DNA of 64,000 bases from Paramarasmius palmivorus. Its lineage: Eukaryota; Basidiomycota; Agaricomycetes; Agaricales; Marasmiaceae. This document shows positions 44,812 through 56,116 of the stretch, in pieces. Numbering within the stretch: position 1 is the first letter of the stretch; each line of letters opens with the position of its first letter. The stretch lies in contig JAYKXP010000005.1 of assembly GCA_037176845.1 (NCBI GenBank), positions 1,116,001 to 1,180,000 on the forward strand, given 5' to 3'. Position numbers and translations under genes: made by a program. The notes under the pieces were generated by a model. It saw nothing but the letters and a program-made list of their open reading frames with translations. It did not search any database and was not told the DNA's origin.

Positions 44812-47800
44812 TTATTCTTCCTTCATGGTAATAAGGGTGTCTTTCGATATACATCGTAGTTCCCGTCCAATAGCGATAGAAACGGGGAATGCCACTGCGT
44901 TGCCGATTTCACGGTGCTAAGAGCCGAGTCGTAAGCATGAGGAATCATGCGCTGCGAGACAACATAACTTACCATCTTCCATTCGAAGACAAAGCCGGTT
45001 TGTATATGAGCTGGAGAGCGGAAAACAAATGTAAATGAGACGTACCGCTATAACCCCATCATTCAGTGATACAAATACAAAGTCATCCGGAAAACCTTGC
45101 GATCGTGCAAGCTCTCGCACGGTGACCATCCTTTTGCGCTGCATATGAAACAGATGAATTTGATGCCACCCAAAATGTTTAAAAAATCGCAACTCACTGA
45201 TGGGTGAAGTACTCTGCATTGTTTTGCTGTAGGAGACATGTTTGTCACGGTGGTCGGAAAAAATCCGTCGCCGTCCAAACGACCAAACGCTCCTAAAACA
45301 GGGTAATCAATGCCTGTAATGGTTCATGTTCGTATATGCTACCTGATTTATAACCTGACCGCGCGTATCTTGATTGTGGATTTGACAATTGATACGGGAG
45401 TAGATGCAATGGCAAATCTATATGAACATTAGGGCACGTCTCTCGTGAAGTCATGTAAGATCAATTACCCCTGTAATCGGCGTCTGGTCTTATGCCAATA
45501 TGTAGAACCCTTGAGATATATGTCAGCGCAAGAGTTGCAGCTGGGTGCACCACGCTTACCGTCGGACGTCGCCTTCGGGTAATGTCCTCGTGAAGTGCTG
45601 AAGGTCAGAAGGGGCATTCAGCCTCGAATCCAATTGGAATCTTGTGCGAGGAGGATGAGAGTACGGAACTAGTCCCTCGTAGCCCCAATGCTTGTCAGTT
45701 TTTCTGCACTCGAAAGACGGAACGAGACTTTGGCGTTCCGGTGCCTTGGGCTTGTCAGATCGTGACGAATCCTCATTGTGCGGGTCTTTCCTACACATAT
45801 CTCATTTGTCAAAAGCAGTGGTCCAACAGTGGCCCTAAGACTTACCAGTCAAATTGGGGAAGATCAGAAATTGCATCGTTGATGGTAACAGACGGATGAA
45901 GAGCGCTGCCCTTCTGGAACAATATCGGACGGATGCTCGATTTATTAGCAAGTGTTATACTGGGTGTTTGTCGCAACGGGAAAGCATGAGTGGGGTAAGG
46001 GAGATTTGGGAGTTGAAGGCCATGTTTGGCGGCAATCATGAAAAATCTCACGCGACTTTGTGGTGTCCCGTAGTTGCCTGCCTGCAGAAGGCCGTAACGG
46101 ACTTGATAGCTAGGCGGAGTTCAGCAAAACAGGCAGATACACAGTGGATATGATCTCACCCTAGTTCAAGTAATGCACGCATGAGGAATTTTAGTCCACC
46201 TTGCTCAAGACCGCCCGTAATTCTACCGATACCCTCCTGCCTGGCATTTAATCTGTGCTTCAGGAAACCTGGTACGTTCTCAAAGACGGCGTAGTCTGGT
46301 TCCAGAAACTCAACCCAAGAAAGTGCATTGAGAAATAGGTTGCTTTTGGTATCGTCGTTGCGCTTGAAAGCATTCAAGCCGGAGAAAGTCTGACTTTGTA
46401 GTCTCTGTCAGCCAGGAATTACACGGCAAAAGCTGTCAAGCATGTCAAGTCTTACCATGGAAACCCTGCGATGACAACCTTAATATCCCCAGGTTTGGGT
46501 GGAGCAGGAACTCTGACTGCAGGATCAAAGATTTGCGATGGCGCTTCTACTCCCTGCCCTCGAAAATGTGCAATAGCATACTCAAACACAGTGTTCACAC
46601 ATTGGTTGAAGACACTGGTGTTTGGCGAATTTCGCCTGTTTGCCGTCTCGTCAGAATAAGGTTGAAGCTAGAGGAGCAAACTACTTACTGATAGGTCAGT
46701 GCTGCGCTGGGTGCGATTTCTACGGCGTGGCTTATTTCAATACAGCCGCTCCCCATTGCTAGACCTAGGCCAAATGCACCACAGCCTCCAAACAGATCGA
46801 TAGCAGGCAACGGAATCTTCAGAGTTTTATTTCGAAATATGGCAGTATTCTCTGCCGCACAGACCTCGCAAGAGAGCGAAGAGTGACGGATACGTTTGCG
46901 GTCACTCCAAGAAGGACACGTGAGTGAAGGAAAGAAGTACTTGACGAAGAAATGATCCGGAGAGAATGTGAGCCAAGTTCCGAGCTCCTCATCGGTAATC
47001 GGTACAAAGGGATGGACAAAGCAGGTTTGAAGGATATTTGCGAGAGGCACTTGTTGAACCACGGGTGTCATGAACAGATGTCTCTGGAATGTGTCTCAAC
47101 ACAAGTAAAAAAGAAGTGGACATTAGCAGTACAGACCTCATCTTTCATTTCCTTTGGCGGCAGATGATCCCCAAACACGTGTATGCGACCCAGCCGCTTC
47201 AGCTCAACCTCGATGTTGTCGGCATGGCATTGGCCTTTAGGAAACACAATCTTGGAGATTTGACCAATTCTTGCAGGCTGGTCTTCTTCTACAGAACGGA
47301 AGAGAACAAAGTCATGAAGGTGGAAGCTCTGGCCTTGGTAGAAAACGGCGCGTCCGTCGTCGATCTCACGTGGCCCCTGGTCCATCTCTTTTTGATCACG
47401 GGAGACACACACTGGGCAGTTCTCTGGAGGTGGGAGCTGCGAAGTCATTCGTAGGACATCGTAGTCAAAGGAGGTGAAAGCGCCGGAGAGATGGTCATGC
47501 TCGAACCTTTGTGAAAGTAAGATAAGGAAGCCTAAGACCCGGATGAACAGACTCACTTGCAATAGTAATGGTCATAAGGTAGTTTTGGTATGTCTTCACC
47601 TGGGGGTATATACTTGACCCGGACGCAGCTAATGATATCGTAGAGAGGAATATCTCCACAGTCGTTGTGTAGGAACAACTCTTGTGAGTTTGCGAGTTCC
47701 TGAGGTGCTATGTGAAACCCATGATCGAACCAGCGGACATGAGCTGTGTTCTTGGAAGGAATAATGTATACAATGGAAGCAAACCTAGGCGGCAGGTAAG

Positions 47801-49276
47801 AATTTGGGTGGTCGAGGCGCGCATCTTGCACATACCAAAAATGATAAGCTATATCATCTTTTTCCGTTAAGTTAGTTGATAATGATAGTGAACGGTCCTC
47901 GATCGGTGTCAGAATGACATCTCCAACCTAAGGATGCTTCAGCAAAGGGAAGTAACGATGGTATGTCATTGACATATACCTCGTATGTCTCCCCGTTGAC
48001 GTCCACGCTGGAACTATGCTGCTCGCCGTCATCGCTGATGGGACCATCTTCAGAACAGACAACGCGCCATTCCTTTCTGTTCTCATGGCGCCTGCTGACA
48101 AGCTCTCTCAGCTTGGGTAGAAGCCTTCTCCGTCGTTTCTGCTCGATCGCAACCTTGGGTTCTATCTCCTTCCCGACCACTCGCAGACTTTCCAGACAAA
48201 GGTCCTTCGCAAGTGATCCAATGAAAGGGGTGACGTGAGTCGGGTTGAGGTTCTTGCGCCGTAGCACTGCTAGGTCTAGGTTGCCACTCCTTCCCCTCAG
48301 TGTGTGGGTGAGGTGATGTGTTCGCCGCATTGCGCCTTTCTTTTTCTTGACCTTGCCTCCCAAGAGTTTTTGCACTATCGGGGAGGAGCTGTACTCGTCT
48401 GAAGTATCCTCATGGTCAAGGAAATCACGGATCACCGGGACCTTCAAGTTGTGATGAATGAGTGAGATTGGATTGAGCTAAATAGTTGTGACTTACTACT
48501 GCACGAAAATCGGGGCTTTCTATGCCGGTATCCGCTTTCAACGCTTCAAGGAAGGAGTCGTAGACTTGGGTGTGAGATTCTGAAACGGATGACAGGATAT
48601 AAGCAGCCAGGTAGTGCACCGCGATGAAGTCATTGTAGATTTTGGCATAATCGGACGAGGGAATCCCAAGAATGTACCAGCTGAATTCGGTTTCTATCCA
48701 GAACATACTGCGGCTGGTCAGTCACATGTATTGGCAATATAAGCACGGCGCACACACGCGTCTTTCTTGGTATAGTCGAATGTGAACCTGAAAACGGCGC
48801 CGAGCTTCACATACTGTTGAGTGGATTCCCCAGTGACACTGAGGTCATCCTCTTGACCCTCGTCCTCGTCGTTGTCATGAACCGTCGATACAAAACCCGC
48901 GGCTTCGACATTGCTATCCACATCCTCCTCTTCGAGAGCAGCCAGAGAAACGAGTTCGTTATGGCGATTGGAGTCAAAGAGAACGAAATGGTCGAGATAC
49001 CGAACTGGTTTGTCGTCGTCGCCGTTTAGAATGGTGTCTTCGTCTTCAGGATTCTCGTCATTAATGACCAGCTCCGCACTTTCTTCAAAAATGATAACGG
49101 AGGGTGGTTCCCAGGCTACGGAAGAATGTCAGCCTGAGGGAGTAATCTTTCTGGGGCGATGATACTCGCTGGGTCGCGCGATTCTTGTTCGTTTGCTGGT
49201 CTAATTAAACGGAAAATGCAATGAGCCTCCTTCCAACTTCAAGCTGAGATGCTACTCACAGATTCGCCTTTTCCAT
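44812..49276 (-). CDS. DNMT1-type DNA (cytosine-5) methyltransferase
   Basis: Domain order from the N-terminus: an RFTS domain ([41 protein letters not shown]), a basic linker ([11 protein letters not shown]), BAH1 (NGETYEVGDVI to [16 protein letters not shown]), BAH2 ([23 protein letters not shown]) and a catalytic domain. Catalytic motifs seen are I ([16 protein letters not shown]), IV (AGFPCQTFSGLN), VI (FENVPGFLK), VIII ([13 protein letters not shown]) and X ([19 protein letters not shown]). It ends TMKEE. No CXXC finger was noticed. The architecture is that of basidiomycete maintenance-type DNMT1. At least ten introns are present. The start at 49276 ([16 protein letters not shown]) is the only ATG that fits the RFTS frame, but a further upstream exon cannot be excluded. 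Confidence 0.93.
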
Positions 49277-50442
49277 GACCACTCGTTTTCCCCAGTACTC
49301 TTGCCATCGACGAAGAATCAACGCTTTCTTTCCCAGTTTCGTTTCCCGAATATGGAATATCGCGTTTTCGTTTGGGACTCGGGCATGGAAGTTCCACGCA
49401 ATCGAGTACTGTAGCTATACGCATAGTACTCGGCAAGAGCAGAGGAAAACTTCAGTTTCCGGTAAGCATTTTCAACGAAGGAGACCAGAATCGGACCAGA
49501 ATAAAGTGAGACAAGGAAACAAACTTCGGCCTTCGATATTGGCAAGCTATAGATAAACTTAAATTCCCATGCCTCAGGCCTCAGGGCTGTACTCTTTCCT
49601 CAGAGCTCGCTTTGTGGCCATTTGACCCATTTTCCGTTTGATGAAAACGTTAGGGATACGCCTAGTAGCTCGCTCGAATAAAGAGGGTCTTTGGCGCGTC
49701 TAAATCCTTTAATTGCAAACCCAGTTGACAATTGTTCGTTCTTTAGATATGAAATCGCATATATAGACATACATGGGAGTCTAGCGATCTTGGAACGACC
49801 CTAGGGCAAGCTTCTTATTCCCTAGTAACAAGAACGAATGCTGAGCCAAATGAAAGGAAAAGATTACTGAGTTCTAATCACGGCACCCACTCTCGCGAGA
49901 GGTCCGGGAGAACCAACCATGCTGCAATAATGAAAGCATCGGATGCATGGTGTCTGCAGGAGCCGAGATGTTATGAGACCGTAATGGATAAGTACGTGCA
50001 TAATGAATCAATAGCGCTCAAGTGCACTGGTGGTAAGAAGGATGCGGACCAGAGTCGCGACCATCTCTTTCTCATCAACCACCACTTTGGCCGACCACAA
50101 GTTATCCCGTGCTTCAAGATTTCAAGGACACAGCAAGCTGACTGGTTCCTGGATTTAAATGCTCTGGACTTATGCAGTGATTTCGGCAGATCAATATCAA
50201 CTGCGACGTTACATAGCGACGATATTGGACTATACCCTTTGTTGTGGGTTCCAAAAACATCTAAACGTTTTTCCATAATAGGGATTTGATAGGGACACCT
50301 CCAAGCTCTAGGTGATTCGATCTGTTAAAGTTATGTCGCGTGAAGGGACTTGCTGATTTCTCAAATGTTGAATTCTTGTTCACACGGGTGCTTCCATATC
50401 TCTCCCATTATCACCTCAATTCCACACGTCTTCGAAACCAGA
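49277..50442. other. Divergent region DNMT / GFA protein
   Basis: 1.2 kb between divergent genes. A frame at 49239-49424 (minus) encodes a basic PSPKRKRD peptide that could be an alternative first exon of the methyltransferase, but it is out of frame with the RFTS exon. Another 119-codon plus frame (49930-50289) is unrecognised. The interval otherwise should hold two promoters. Confidence 0.45.
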
Positions 50443-50948
50443 ATGTCTCTTACCCAGAATAACGACCAGTCTACGCACCGTGGAGGGTGCTACTGCGGTG
50501 CTCTCACTTATAGAGTAGTCGGAAAACCGGTTCTGAGCGCCTACTGTCACTGCACACTATGTCAGAGGCTCACTGGTGGGTCCCAAATGTGTTCTATTAT
50601 GATCGAAAGGCTCCTCACCTTGCTCCTCCAGGTTGCCCATTCGTTCATACAATACATTTCCATCCATCAGCCTTTCAATGGACGCACATAGGGGGTGACG
50701 CGGCATGGGATATCTACAAAGTCAAAGACAAACCCGCAAAGAACAGATATCGCTGCAAGACTTGCGGGGCCTGCGTAGCATCCTACCATGCTGAACGCCA
50801 GAGATGGAGTATTTTTGGAGGACAGCTTGAACATATCACCGAGGATCTCAAACCTACCGTGCACATTTTCTACGGCACGAGGCTATTGGATGTGGGTGAT
50901 GACTTGGATAAATGGGAAGGATACCAGGAAAGGTCGAAGCGCTTGTAA
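50443..50948 (+). CDS. GFA/CENP-V domain zinc protein, 149 aa
   Basis: Two exons (50443-50575, 50632-50948) give 149 residues. Zinc-binding cysteines are in GGCYCGALTYRV, AYCHCTLCQRLTG and YRCKTCGACVAS, the pattern of the Mss4-like GFA fold (glutathione-dependent formaldehyde-activating enzyme-like). C-terminal segments WSIFGGQLEH and HIFYGTRLLDVGD match fungal homologs. The family has been linked to S-hydroxymethylglutathione formation, but many fungal members have no proven activity. It is probably a small cytosolic protein. The start ATG follows a pyrimidine-rich leader. Confidence 0.88.
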
Positions 50949-51124
50949 GAAGCAGGAAATGGAGAACTATAAACGGTTTATAACGCCACCATCTTTGATC
51001 TTGAGCAAAGGTGATGTAGTGTATACATCATGTGTTCTTTGGGCTTCCGTTTCCATACAGGGTTTGATAGAATTCATAATTGGATAAAACGAGGCCGAAT
51101 ACGTAGACATATAAGTAGTGGCTG

Positions 51125-52668
51125 ATGACTGGAAACTGCAGAGTACTAATGCCCACAAGCGCTAGAGCAGCTAACACGGGCGGAACGGTGTTACCGTTCC
51201 GCGTCGCGCCTTGGGTTTCTTACGAACCACCATCATCTTCTTTGGAATCTTCCTCTAGCACGATGAGTCTCGATTCTTCAGCGACTCGAGAAGAGGTTCC
51301 GCTCCCTGGTCCTGAATGGCAGGTGCTGCTAGACTCTTCAGAACCTACATCTTCCAAGAAAGACTTGATTCAACCAAAGAACACTGCGGATGATATTTCG
51401 TTTTCAGGCCCAGAGTTGGACGCGCTTTCTGCTCTAGAGAAGGGCCTAGAGAAACGAAACGCGCAAGCAAAGGTCGATGGTGTGTAGAGTTTGCTGAGTC
51501 CTAAAACTTCAACATTCGACTCACCTGACTTACAGACCTAGTAGCGGAGTCGTCGAACGCCGCCTCAAAACGAGAAAATTCGACTAGCAAAAAACGAAAA
51601 CGTGCAAACGTACCACCTCAGTACGTGCCACAACAAGGCAATGGTCTTTTATTAAATATATCATGCTCTTTTAGATCAGAATTCGTTACTTCGTTCTACT
51701 CTTCAGGACCGTTGCTACCTGGTGATGTCGATGAAGAGGGGTCAGTGCCCCCGAGAACGACGAGAAGAATCTCTGGGAGAATAAGCAAAGGGAAACCAGG
51801 GCATCGTTACACCGACTCCTCCGTTAGCGACCACGAGGCAACACGTCCCACTCGTTCAAACGCATCCTCAAGCGGCAAGTCCGAAGAACGAAAAGGGAAG
51901 ATGAGGGAGCAGTCTGCTGATGTGCCTAAATCTACCTCTGGTCGATTAACGTGCGTGCTCTCTATCTGCTGCCAGCTGGTACGTCCTTGGCTCACTTATC
52001 GCGTAGCATCAAACTCTTGCTACCCTCGACAGACCGGGACGGTAAGTATACGATAATAAAACACAAAAAATAATTTCCAGCTTACAGCCGCTCGTACTGC
52101 AGGTACCGCATCTGCAATGCCTTCTCCCATAGATTCGTCGATACACGTGGATTCTGTAGAATCAGACGCAGGGTCTGACGACGATGAAGTACCTGATAAA
52201 CCAACAGAAGACGAAATAACGCTCGAAAATCTCGGGCCAGTACCTGTCTACCCGGCCCCAACAAAACCTTTCCCAGTCCTTCCGCCACCCAAATTCAGCT
52301 CTGCTTTAGCACCTACTATACCTCTCGATAAAACCCACGCAAAGGTTCGACACTGGCGAGTGGCCAAGAGAGAGATCAGAGGGATTGCTGGTGGAAGATG
52401 GTTCACGAGGGCTTGGGTCGGAGAAAAGGCGAGTCAGTTTGCGGAACAGAAAGGCAAGGTTGGCGATACGAAGGAATCAGACTCCGTGTCTACATCTGCT
52501 CCGGTTAAATCGAAGGCTTCGACGTCTTCAAAGAAGAGAAAAGCGGGGAGCAACCCGTCCGCTTCACAGGTACCCGATGGGACGAGTACCCGTAAACCAA
52601 CCAAATTGAGGATTTCTCTTGTAGCTGCTGCTTCAAGTGAACCGGAAGATGCGGATATGGAAGGTTGA
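51125..52668 (+). CDS. Orphan basic/disordered protein, possibly nuclear
   Basis: A multi-exon gene with start at 51125 or, in the same frame, 51149 (MPTSARAANTGGTVLPFRVA). Exons run to VDDLVAESSNAASKRENSTS, then a basic block (SKKRKRANVPP) that looks like a nuclear localisation signal. They continue with GPLLPGDVDEEGSVPPRTTR and a Ser/Lys-rich stretch. The largest exon contains DDDEVPDKPTEDEITLENLG, the more ordered segment AKVRHWRVAKREIRGIAGGR plus WFTRAWVGEKASQFAE, a second basic block (KKRKAGSN) and ends EPEDADMEG. One internal splice (51950-52080) is ambiguous between several donors. No known domain is recognised. It is convergent with the ING-family gene. Confidence 0.7.
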
Positions 52669-53117
52669 ACCCGGTGATGGATTTACGCGCTTGACGACCA
52701 AAAGTGTTGTCCATGATTTCTTGTAACACAAATCGGACTTTACATACATGATGCAATTTGGATTGCAACGCTTTCTTGTGTAGCCTAGTAGCCATAGTCA
52801 GTGCACTTCGCTCTGTATATCTGTATAATAGTGTTCACAATGTAGCTTTTAGAATACCCATGCTCGCCGGCTCTGTCACAGTGTCCAGTGTCAAAGCGTG
52901 TCGGAACTGGAAATCGTCCGCGGAGATATCACAACGTGTATCGTCATACATCAGCGCATGCACCATCGCGTTACTGATGAGAGGATAGGAGTCAAATCCA
53001 TTGGGAGGAGGAATACATACACGACAGCCCAATAAACAATAACTATTAACAAGTGAAAGAATAAAATACAGCAAGGGATAGCAAGGCCTGACCTGTGAGG
53101 AAATCCAAGAAGAAATA
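52669..53117. other. Convergent 3' flank, orphan / ING gene
   Basis: 449 bp between the stop codons of two convergent genes. It contains only short frames and is presumably 3' UTR and terminator sequence for both. Confidence 0.55.
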
Positions 53118-54638
53118 TCAAGCGCCAGCCGTTCCTCTGCCACCACGGTTGCCGCCATTTTTCCGTCTGCCACCTCTATTCGCCCTTCTTGCACTCTTGT
53201 TCTGCTTTCCTCTACACCTCTCACAGACCCAATTACCATCGGGTACAACTTCGAGGCCAACACAACCAATGTGATACTGTGGACGACAATGTGGTTAGAG
53301 ATATCCTGGGCCTTTAGAGACGAACACGAAACACTCACCCATTCAATATCACATTCTTGATTATCACAGGCAATCATCTCCCCAAAGCTGACGCGTTTGC
53401 AGATACAGTACGTGGTATCGTCATTGTCGCCATCTGCGTCACCGTCAACAACTTCAGCAACAGGGTCGCTCGCCAGCCCAGACATTGTTGCGAGGCTGGT
53501 GTAGGCTTGGTTCCTTGCAGGCATACCAGGACCTTCCAATTGGTTTTGCGCTGGAGTCCAGTCCGCAGAGCCTGGCATGGCCCCATTGGGTATTGAGTGG
53601 CCAAAACCGTTGGTATTGGCGTGATACGGGACAGGCAATGAAGGGTGCGATGAGGACGGAGGAAGGTGGTATGTTTCTCTTTGTGAACCGTTGACATTTG
53701 AATGATTGTGGGGATGACCATATGGTGTGAGATATTGATCGTTTTGCGGGGGGCTGGCACCGCGGTTGTAAGCAGATGAGCGTGCTCGTTTGCTGGCGGT
53801 AGAAGTGGAACCATTTCCATTTGTTGTTCGTGACGGTCCAAGATTAGAGGGTCCTCTCGAAGATGACCCTTGTAGTTGAGGTGGTTGGGTGATGGGGTGC
53901 GAGGCGGCGGAAAGCATGGATTCAGCTGGTGAAGCTGCTCGTTCGGTTCTAGAAAAGTCTCAGAGAGTGAAAAAAGGCAAAAAATGAATAAACGCACTTT
54001 TTCGCCCGTGCCCCGTTCCGAGGTCGGGATGTGCCCTCGTTGACCTTTTCTTTCCTTGGTGTCCGACCATCCAGATCATCATCTCGAACGACTCTCTTTC
54101 GCTTTGCTGGGCTAGGATCCACTGCGCTCGTCAACAATGAACCATACGCTGCTCGTCGCCGTCTGCCTGACTCGAGTAACGCGACCGGCATGTATGACTT
54201 GGAGGCGACGTGGGGGTATGTGGTGTGCCTATTCAATGTCGAGGCATCGAACTCGGGAATATGTTCCGACAGTGTCCGTAAATGAAGACTGTGAGCTTTG
54301 AGGTTGTCCGCTGCTTGGCAGGCGACACGAATCTTGTCTTCGCCCCCAGGTTTGAGCCTCTGAGCCTCTTCAGCGATCTCGGTGAGAAGCCAAAGACGCT
54401 CTTGGTTCAGACCTGTTCCCTGTTCAATCATCTGAGTGAGCATGGTGATTTTGGCTGTTATAGAAGCCATTGAGGAAGAGAGAACTGCATCGAGTTCTCG
54501 AAGGTCCGCAAAATTGCGGGAGAGATCCAGAGGAAGAGAGTCGAGGGTATGTGTGTACTCTGAGAGGAGAGTGAGAGAGTATACTGTGCTCATTGTGGTG
54601 GACGATGAGCTCGAGGTCGATGCTCGAAGGTGTGCCAT
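53118..54638 (-). CDS. ING-family PHD-finger protein (Yng1/Png1-like)
   Basis: ING proteins read H3K4 methylation and recruit acetyltransferase or deacetylase complexes. The ATG at 54638 (MAHLRASTSSSSSTTM) precedes the N-terminal ING helical region: SEYTHTLDSLPLDLSRNFAD, LDAVLSSSMASI and MIEQGTGLNQERLWLLTEIA. A central disordered, Ser/Pro/His-rich segment carries basic blocks (SPAKRKRVVRDD). The PHD finger has TYCICKRVSFGEMIACDNQE with CDIEWYHIGCVGLEV and NWVCERCRGK, fitting Cys4-His-Cys3. The C-terminus is an Arg/Gly-rich tail (RRANRGGRRKNGGN) ending GTAGA. Two or more introns lie around the PHD. The upstream open frame to 54668 starts at a TTG and is not used. Confidence is high for the family, lower for which ING ortholog. 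Confidence 0.92.
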
Positions 54639-55323
54639 GGTCGAGGACGTCGTCGAGGTTGACGACAAACACTTTTTCCGTCAGACTCTGTATTTCTCAC
54701 CCGACACAGTGACATCTTTGTCCATGGCCGACGGCGGCCCGGTCTACCCGCTTCTTTTTTCTTCCCCACAACGACCAACAACGTCCACAGAGGCTCACAC
54801 ACAAGTTTTGCGTTATCTTGAAAGTTACCTGAGGACTGGCTCTGGAAACTTCCATTCTTGGATCTCGAGGTCCTCGTTCTTTGGTATCATCTCGTTGCAT
54901 GTCGGGATTAGCCGACCTTGACTCGTTGTGGAAAAAGGCTTTCAAGAGACCGTACTACTCCTCGAAACATACTCGGGATGTTGTAAAGCAGTCAGCAGAT
55001 GGGCTTGGAGCAGGGAAATCCAGTCTTCGTTGAAGTAAACTGGCGACTGACAGGCATGGATCTTCCTTTGCGAGAAAGACTTGATATCTGATGATCTCCT
55101 CATGCCAGATCCTCTAAACTGTTTTGGCTACCTCGAGACGACAGATCTGTTGATTGTGGAGGCGGAAATTTACTGGAACTCGGCACTTATAGATCGCCTG
55201 CCGGCACGGTCAGCGTGAGCTCTGCTTCTCAGTACACCATGTATCCTATTCGGATACGTCCTATGAAAACGTACAAATGCCCGCCTTGGTATCGCTCTTT
55301 TCGCCTCACCCCGACTTGACAAC
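54639..55323. promoter_or_regulatory. Divergent promoter region, ING / Vtc1-like
   Basis: 685 bp between the divergent start codons. Frames within it (for example 54436-54921 plus) are overlaps antisense to ING. It holds both promoters, and no specific element was recognised. Confidence 0.5.
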
Positions 55324-55911
55324 ATGTCACCAACGTCTGTCACCTTCGAGAGCCCAGTCACCCCTTTAGACGAAGACGAACTCATCCTTGTTCAACCCAA
55401 ACTGGTGTTCGCAAATGAACGAACGTTTCTGGCCTACATGCACGCCATGCTCTTGTTGAGTGGAGTCGCTCTTGGAATGTTGAACTTCGGGAGTAAGGTG
55501 CGACCGAGTATCACTTCAATCCTTTCCATACCTTCTGACAAGTCCCTGTAGGAAGGCTTGATATCCGCATTTATCTTTTGCGTGCTATGTATGTGTTCCG
55601 AGGTACATGTTGCAAACACTTGAACTCTCGTGGTAGCCATTGCTACAATGTTCTACGCTCTCTGGACATATCTCTCGCGGGCCAGGTTAATCCAAGCAGG
55701 GGTTGAAGAGTGTTTCAGCAATCGTTTAGGACCTGTACGTGTCGCTATGTCTTTCTTCAGAGATATTGAATTGACATGATCTTCGCAGAGTCTTCTGATT
55801 CTAGCCTTTTTAAGTGAATTGTTTCCGGTATTTGACGCGCCATACCACTTGCTGATGTTCCTGTCAGTCACCATCGCTATCAATTTTACGTTCAGGTTTT
55901 CAGAAGTCTAG
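55324..55911 (+). CDS. Vtc1-like DUF202 membrane protein, 143 aa
   Basis: Four exons (55324-55497, 55552-55588, 55637-55734, 55789-55911) give 143 residues. The segment VQPKLVFANERTFLAYMHAM matches the DUF202 signature of Vtc1 (PK.FFANERTFL). The protein has three hydrophobic segments: MLLLSGVALGMLNFG, FIFCVLSIATMFYAL and FLSVTIAINFTF. The conserved RLGPSLLILAF segment is also present. In yeast, Vtc1 is the small membrane subunit of the polyphosphate polymerase (VTC) complex in the vacuole. No SPX or tunnel domain is attached, as expected for Vtc1. Divergence in the middle leaves paralogy open. It is convergent with the ammonium transporter. Confidence 0.85.
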
Positions 55912-56116
55912 GAAGTAGACATGTATACCCGCATTATACCCTTGCCACGTCTAAATAGATTTACATTCTATGCGTACCTAGTCAGATAGAGAAGACAAAG
56001 AAATAGTAGATAGGAATGTGGAAATCGGAAATCGGAACGGAATAACAGAACAGACACAAGAGATATGCCTACAACACCCAAACTTTTCGTATACTTGATT
56101 CTTCTTTTTGATTCCT

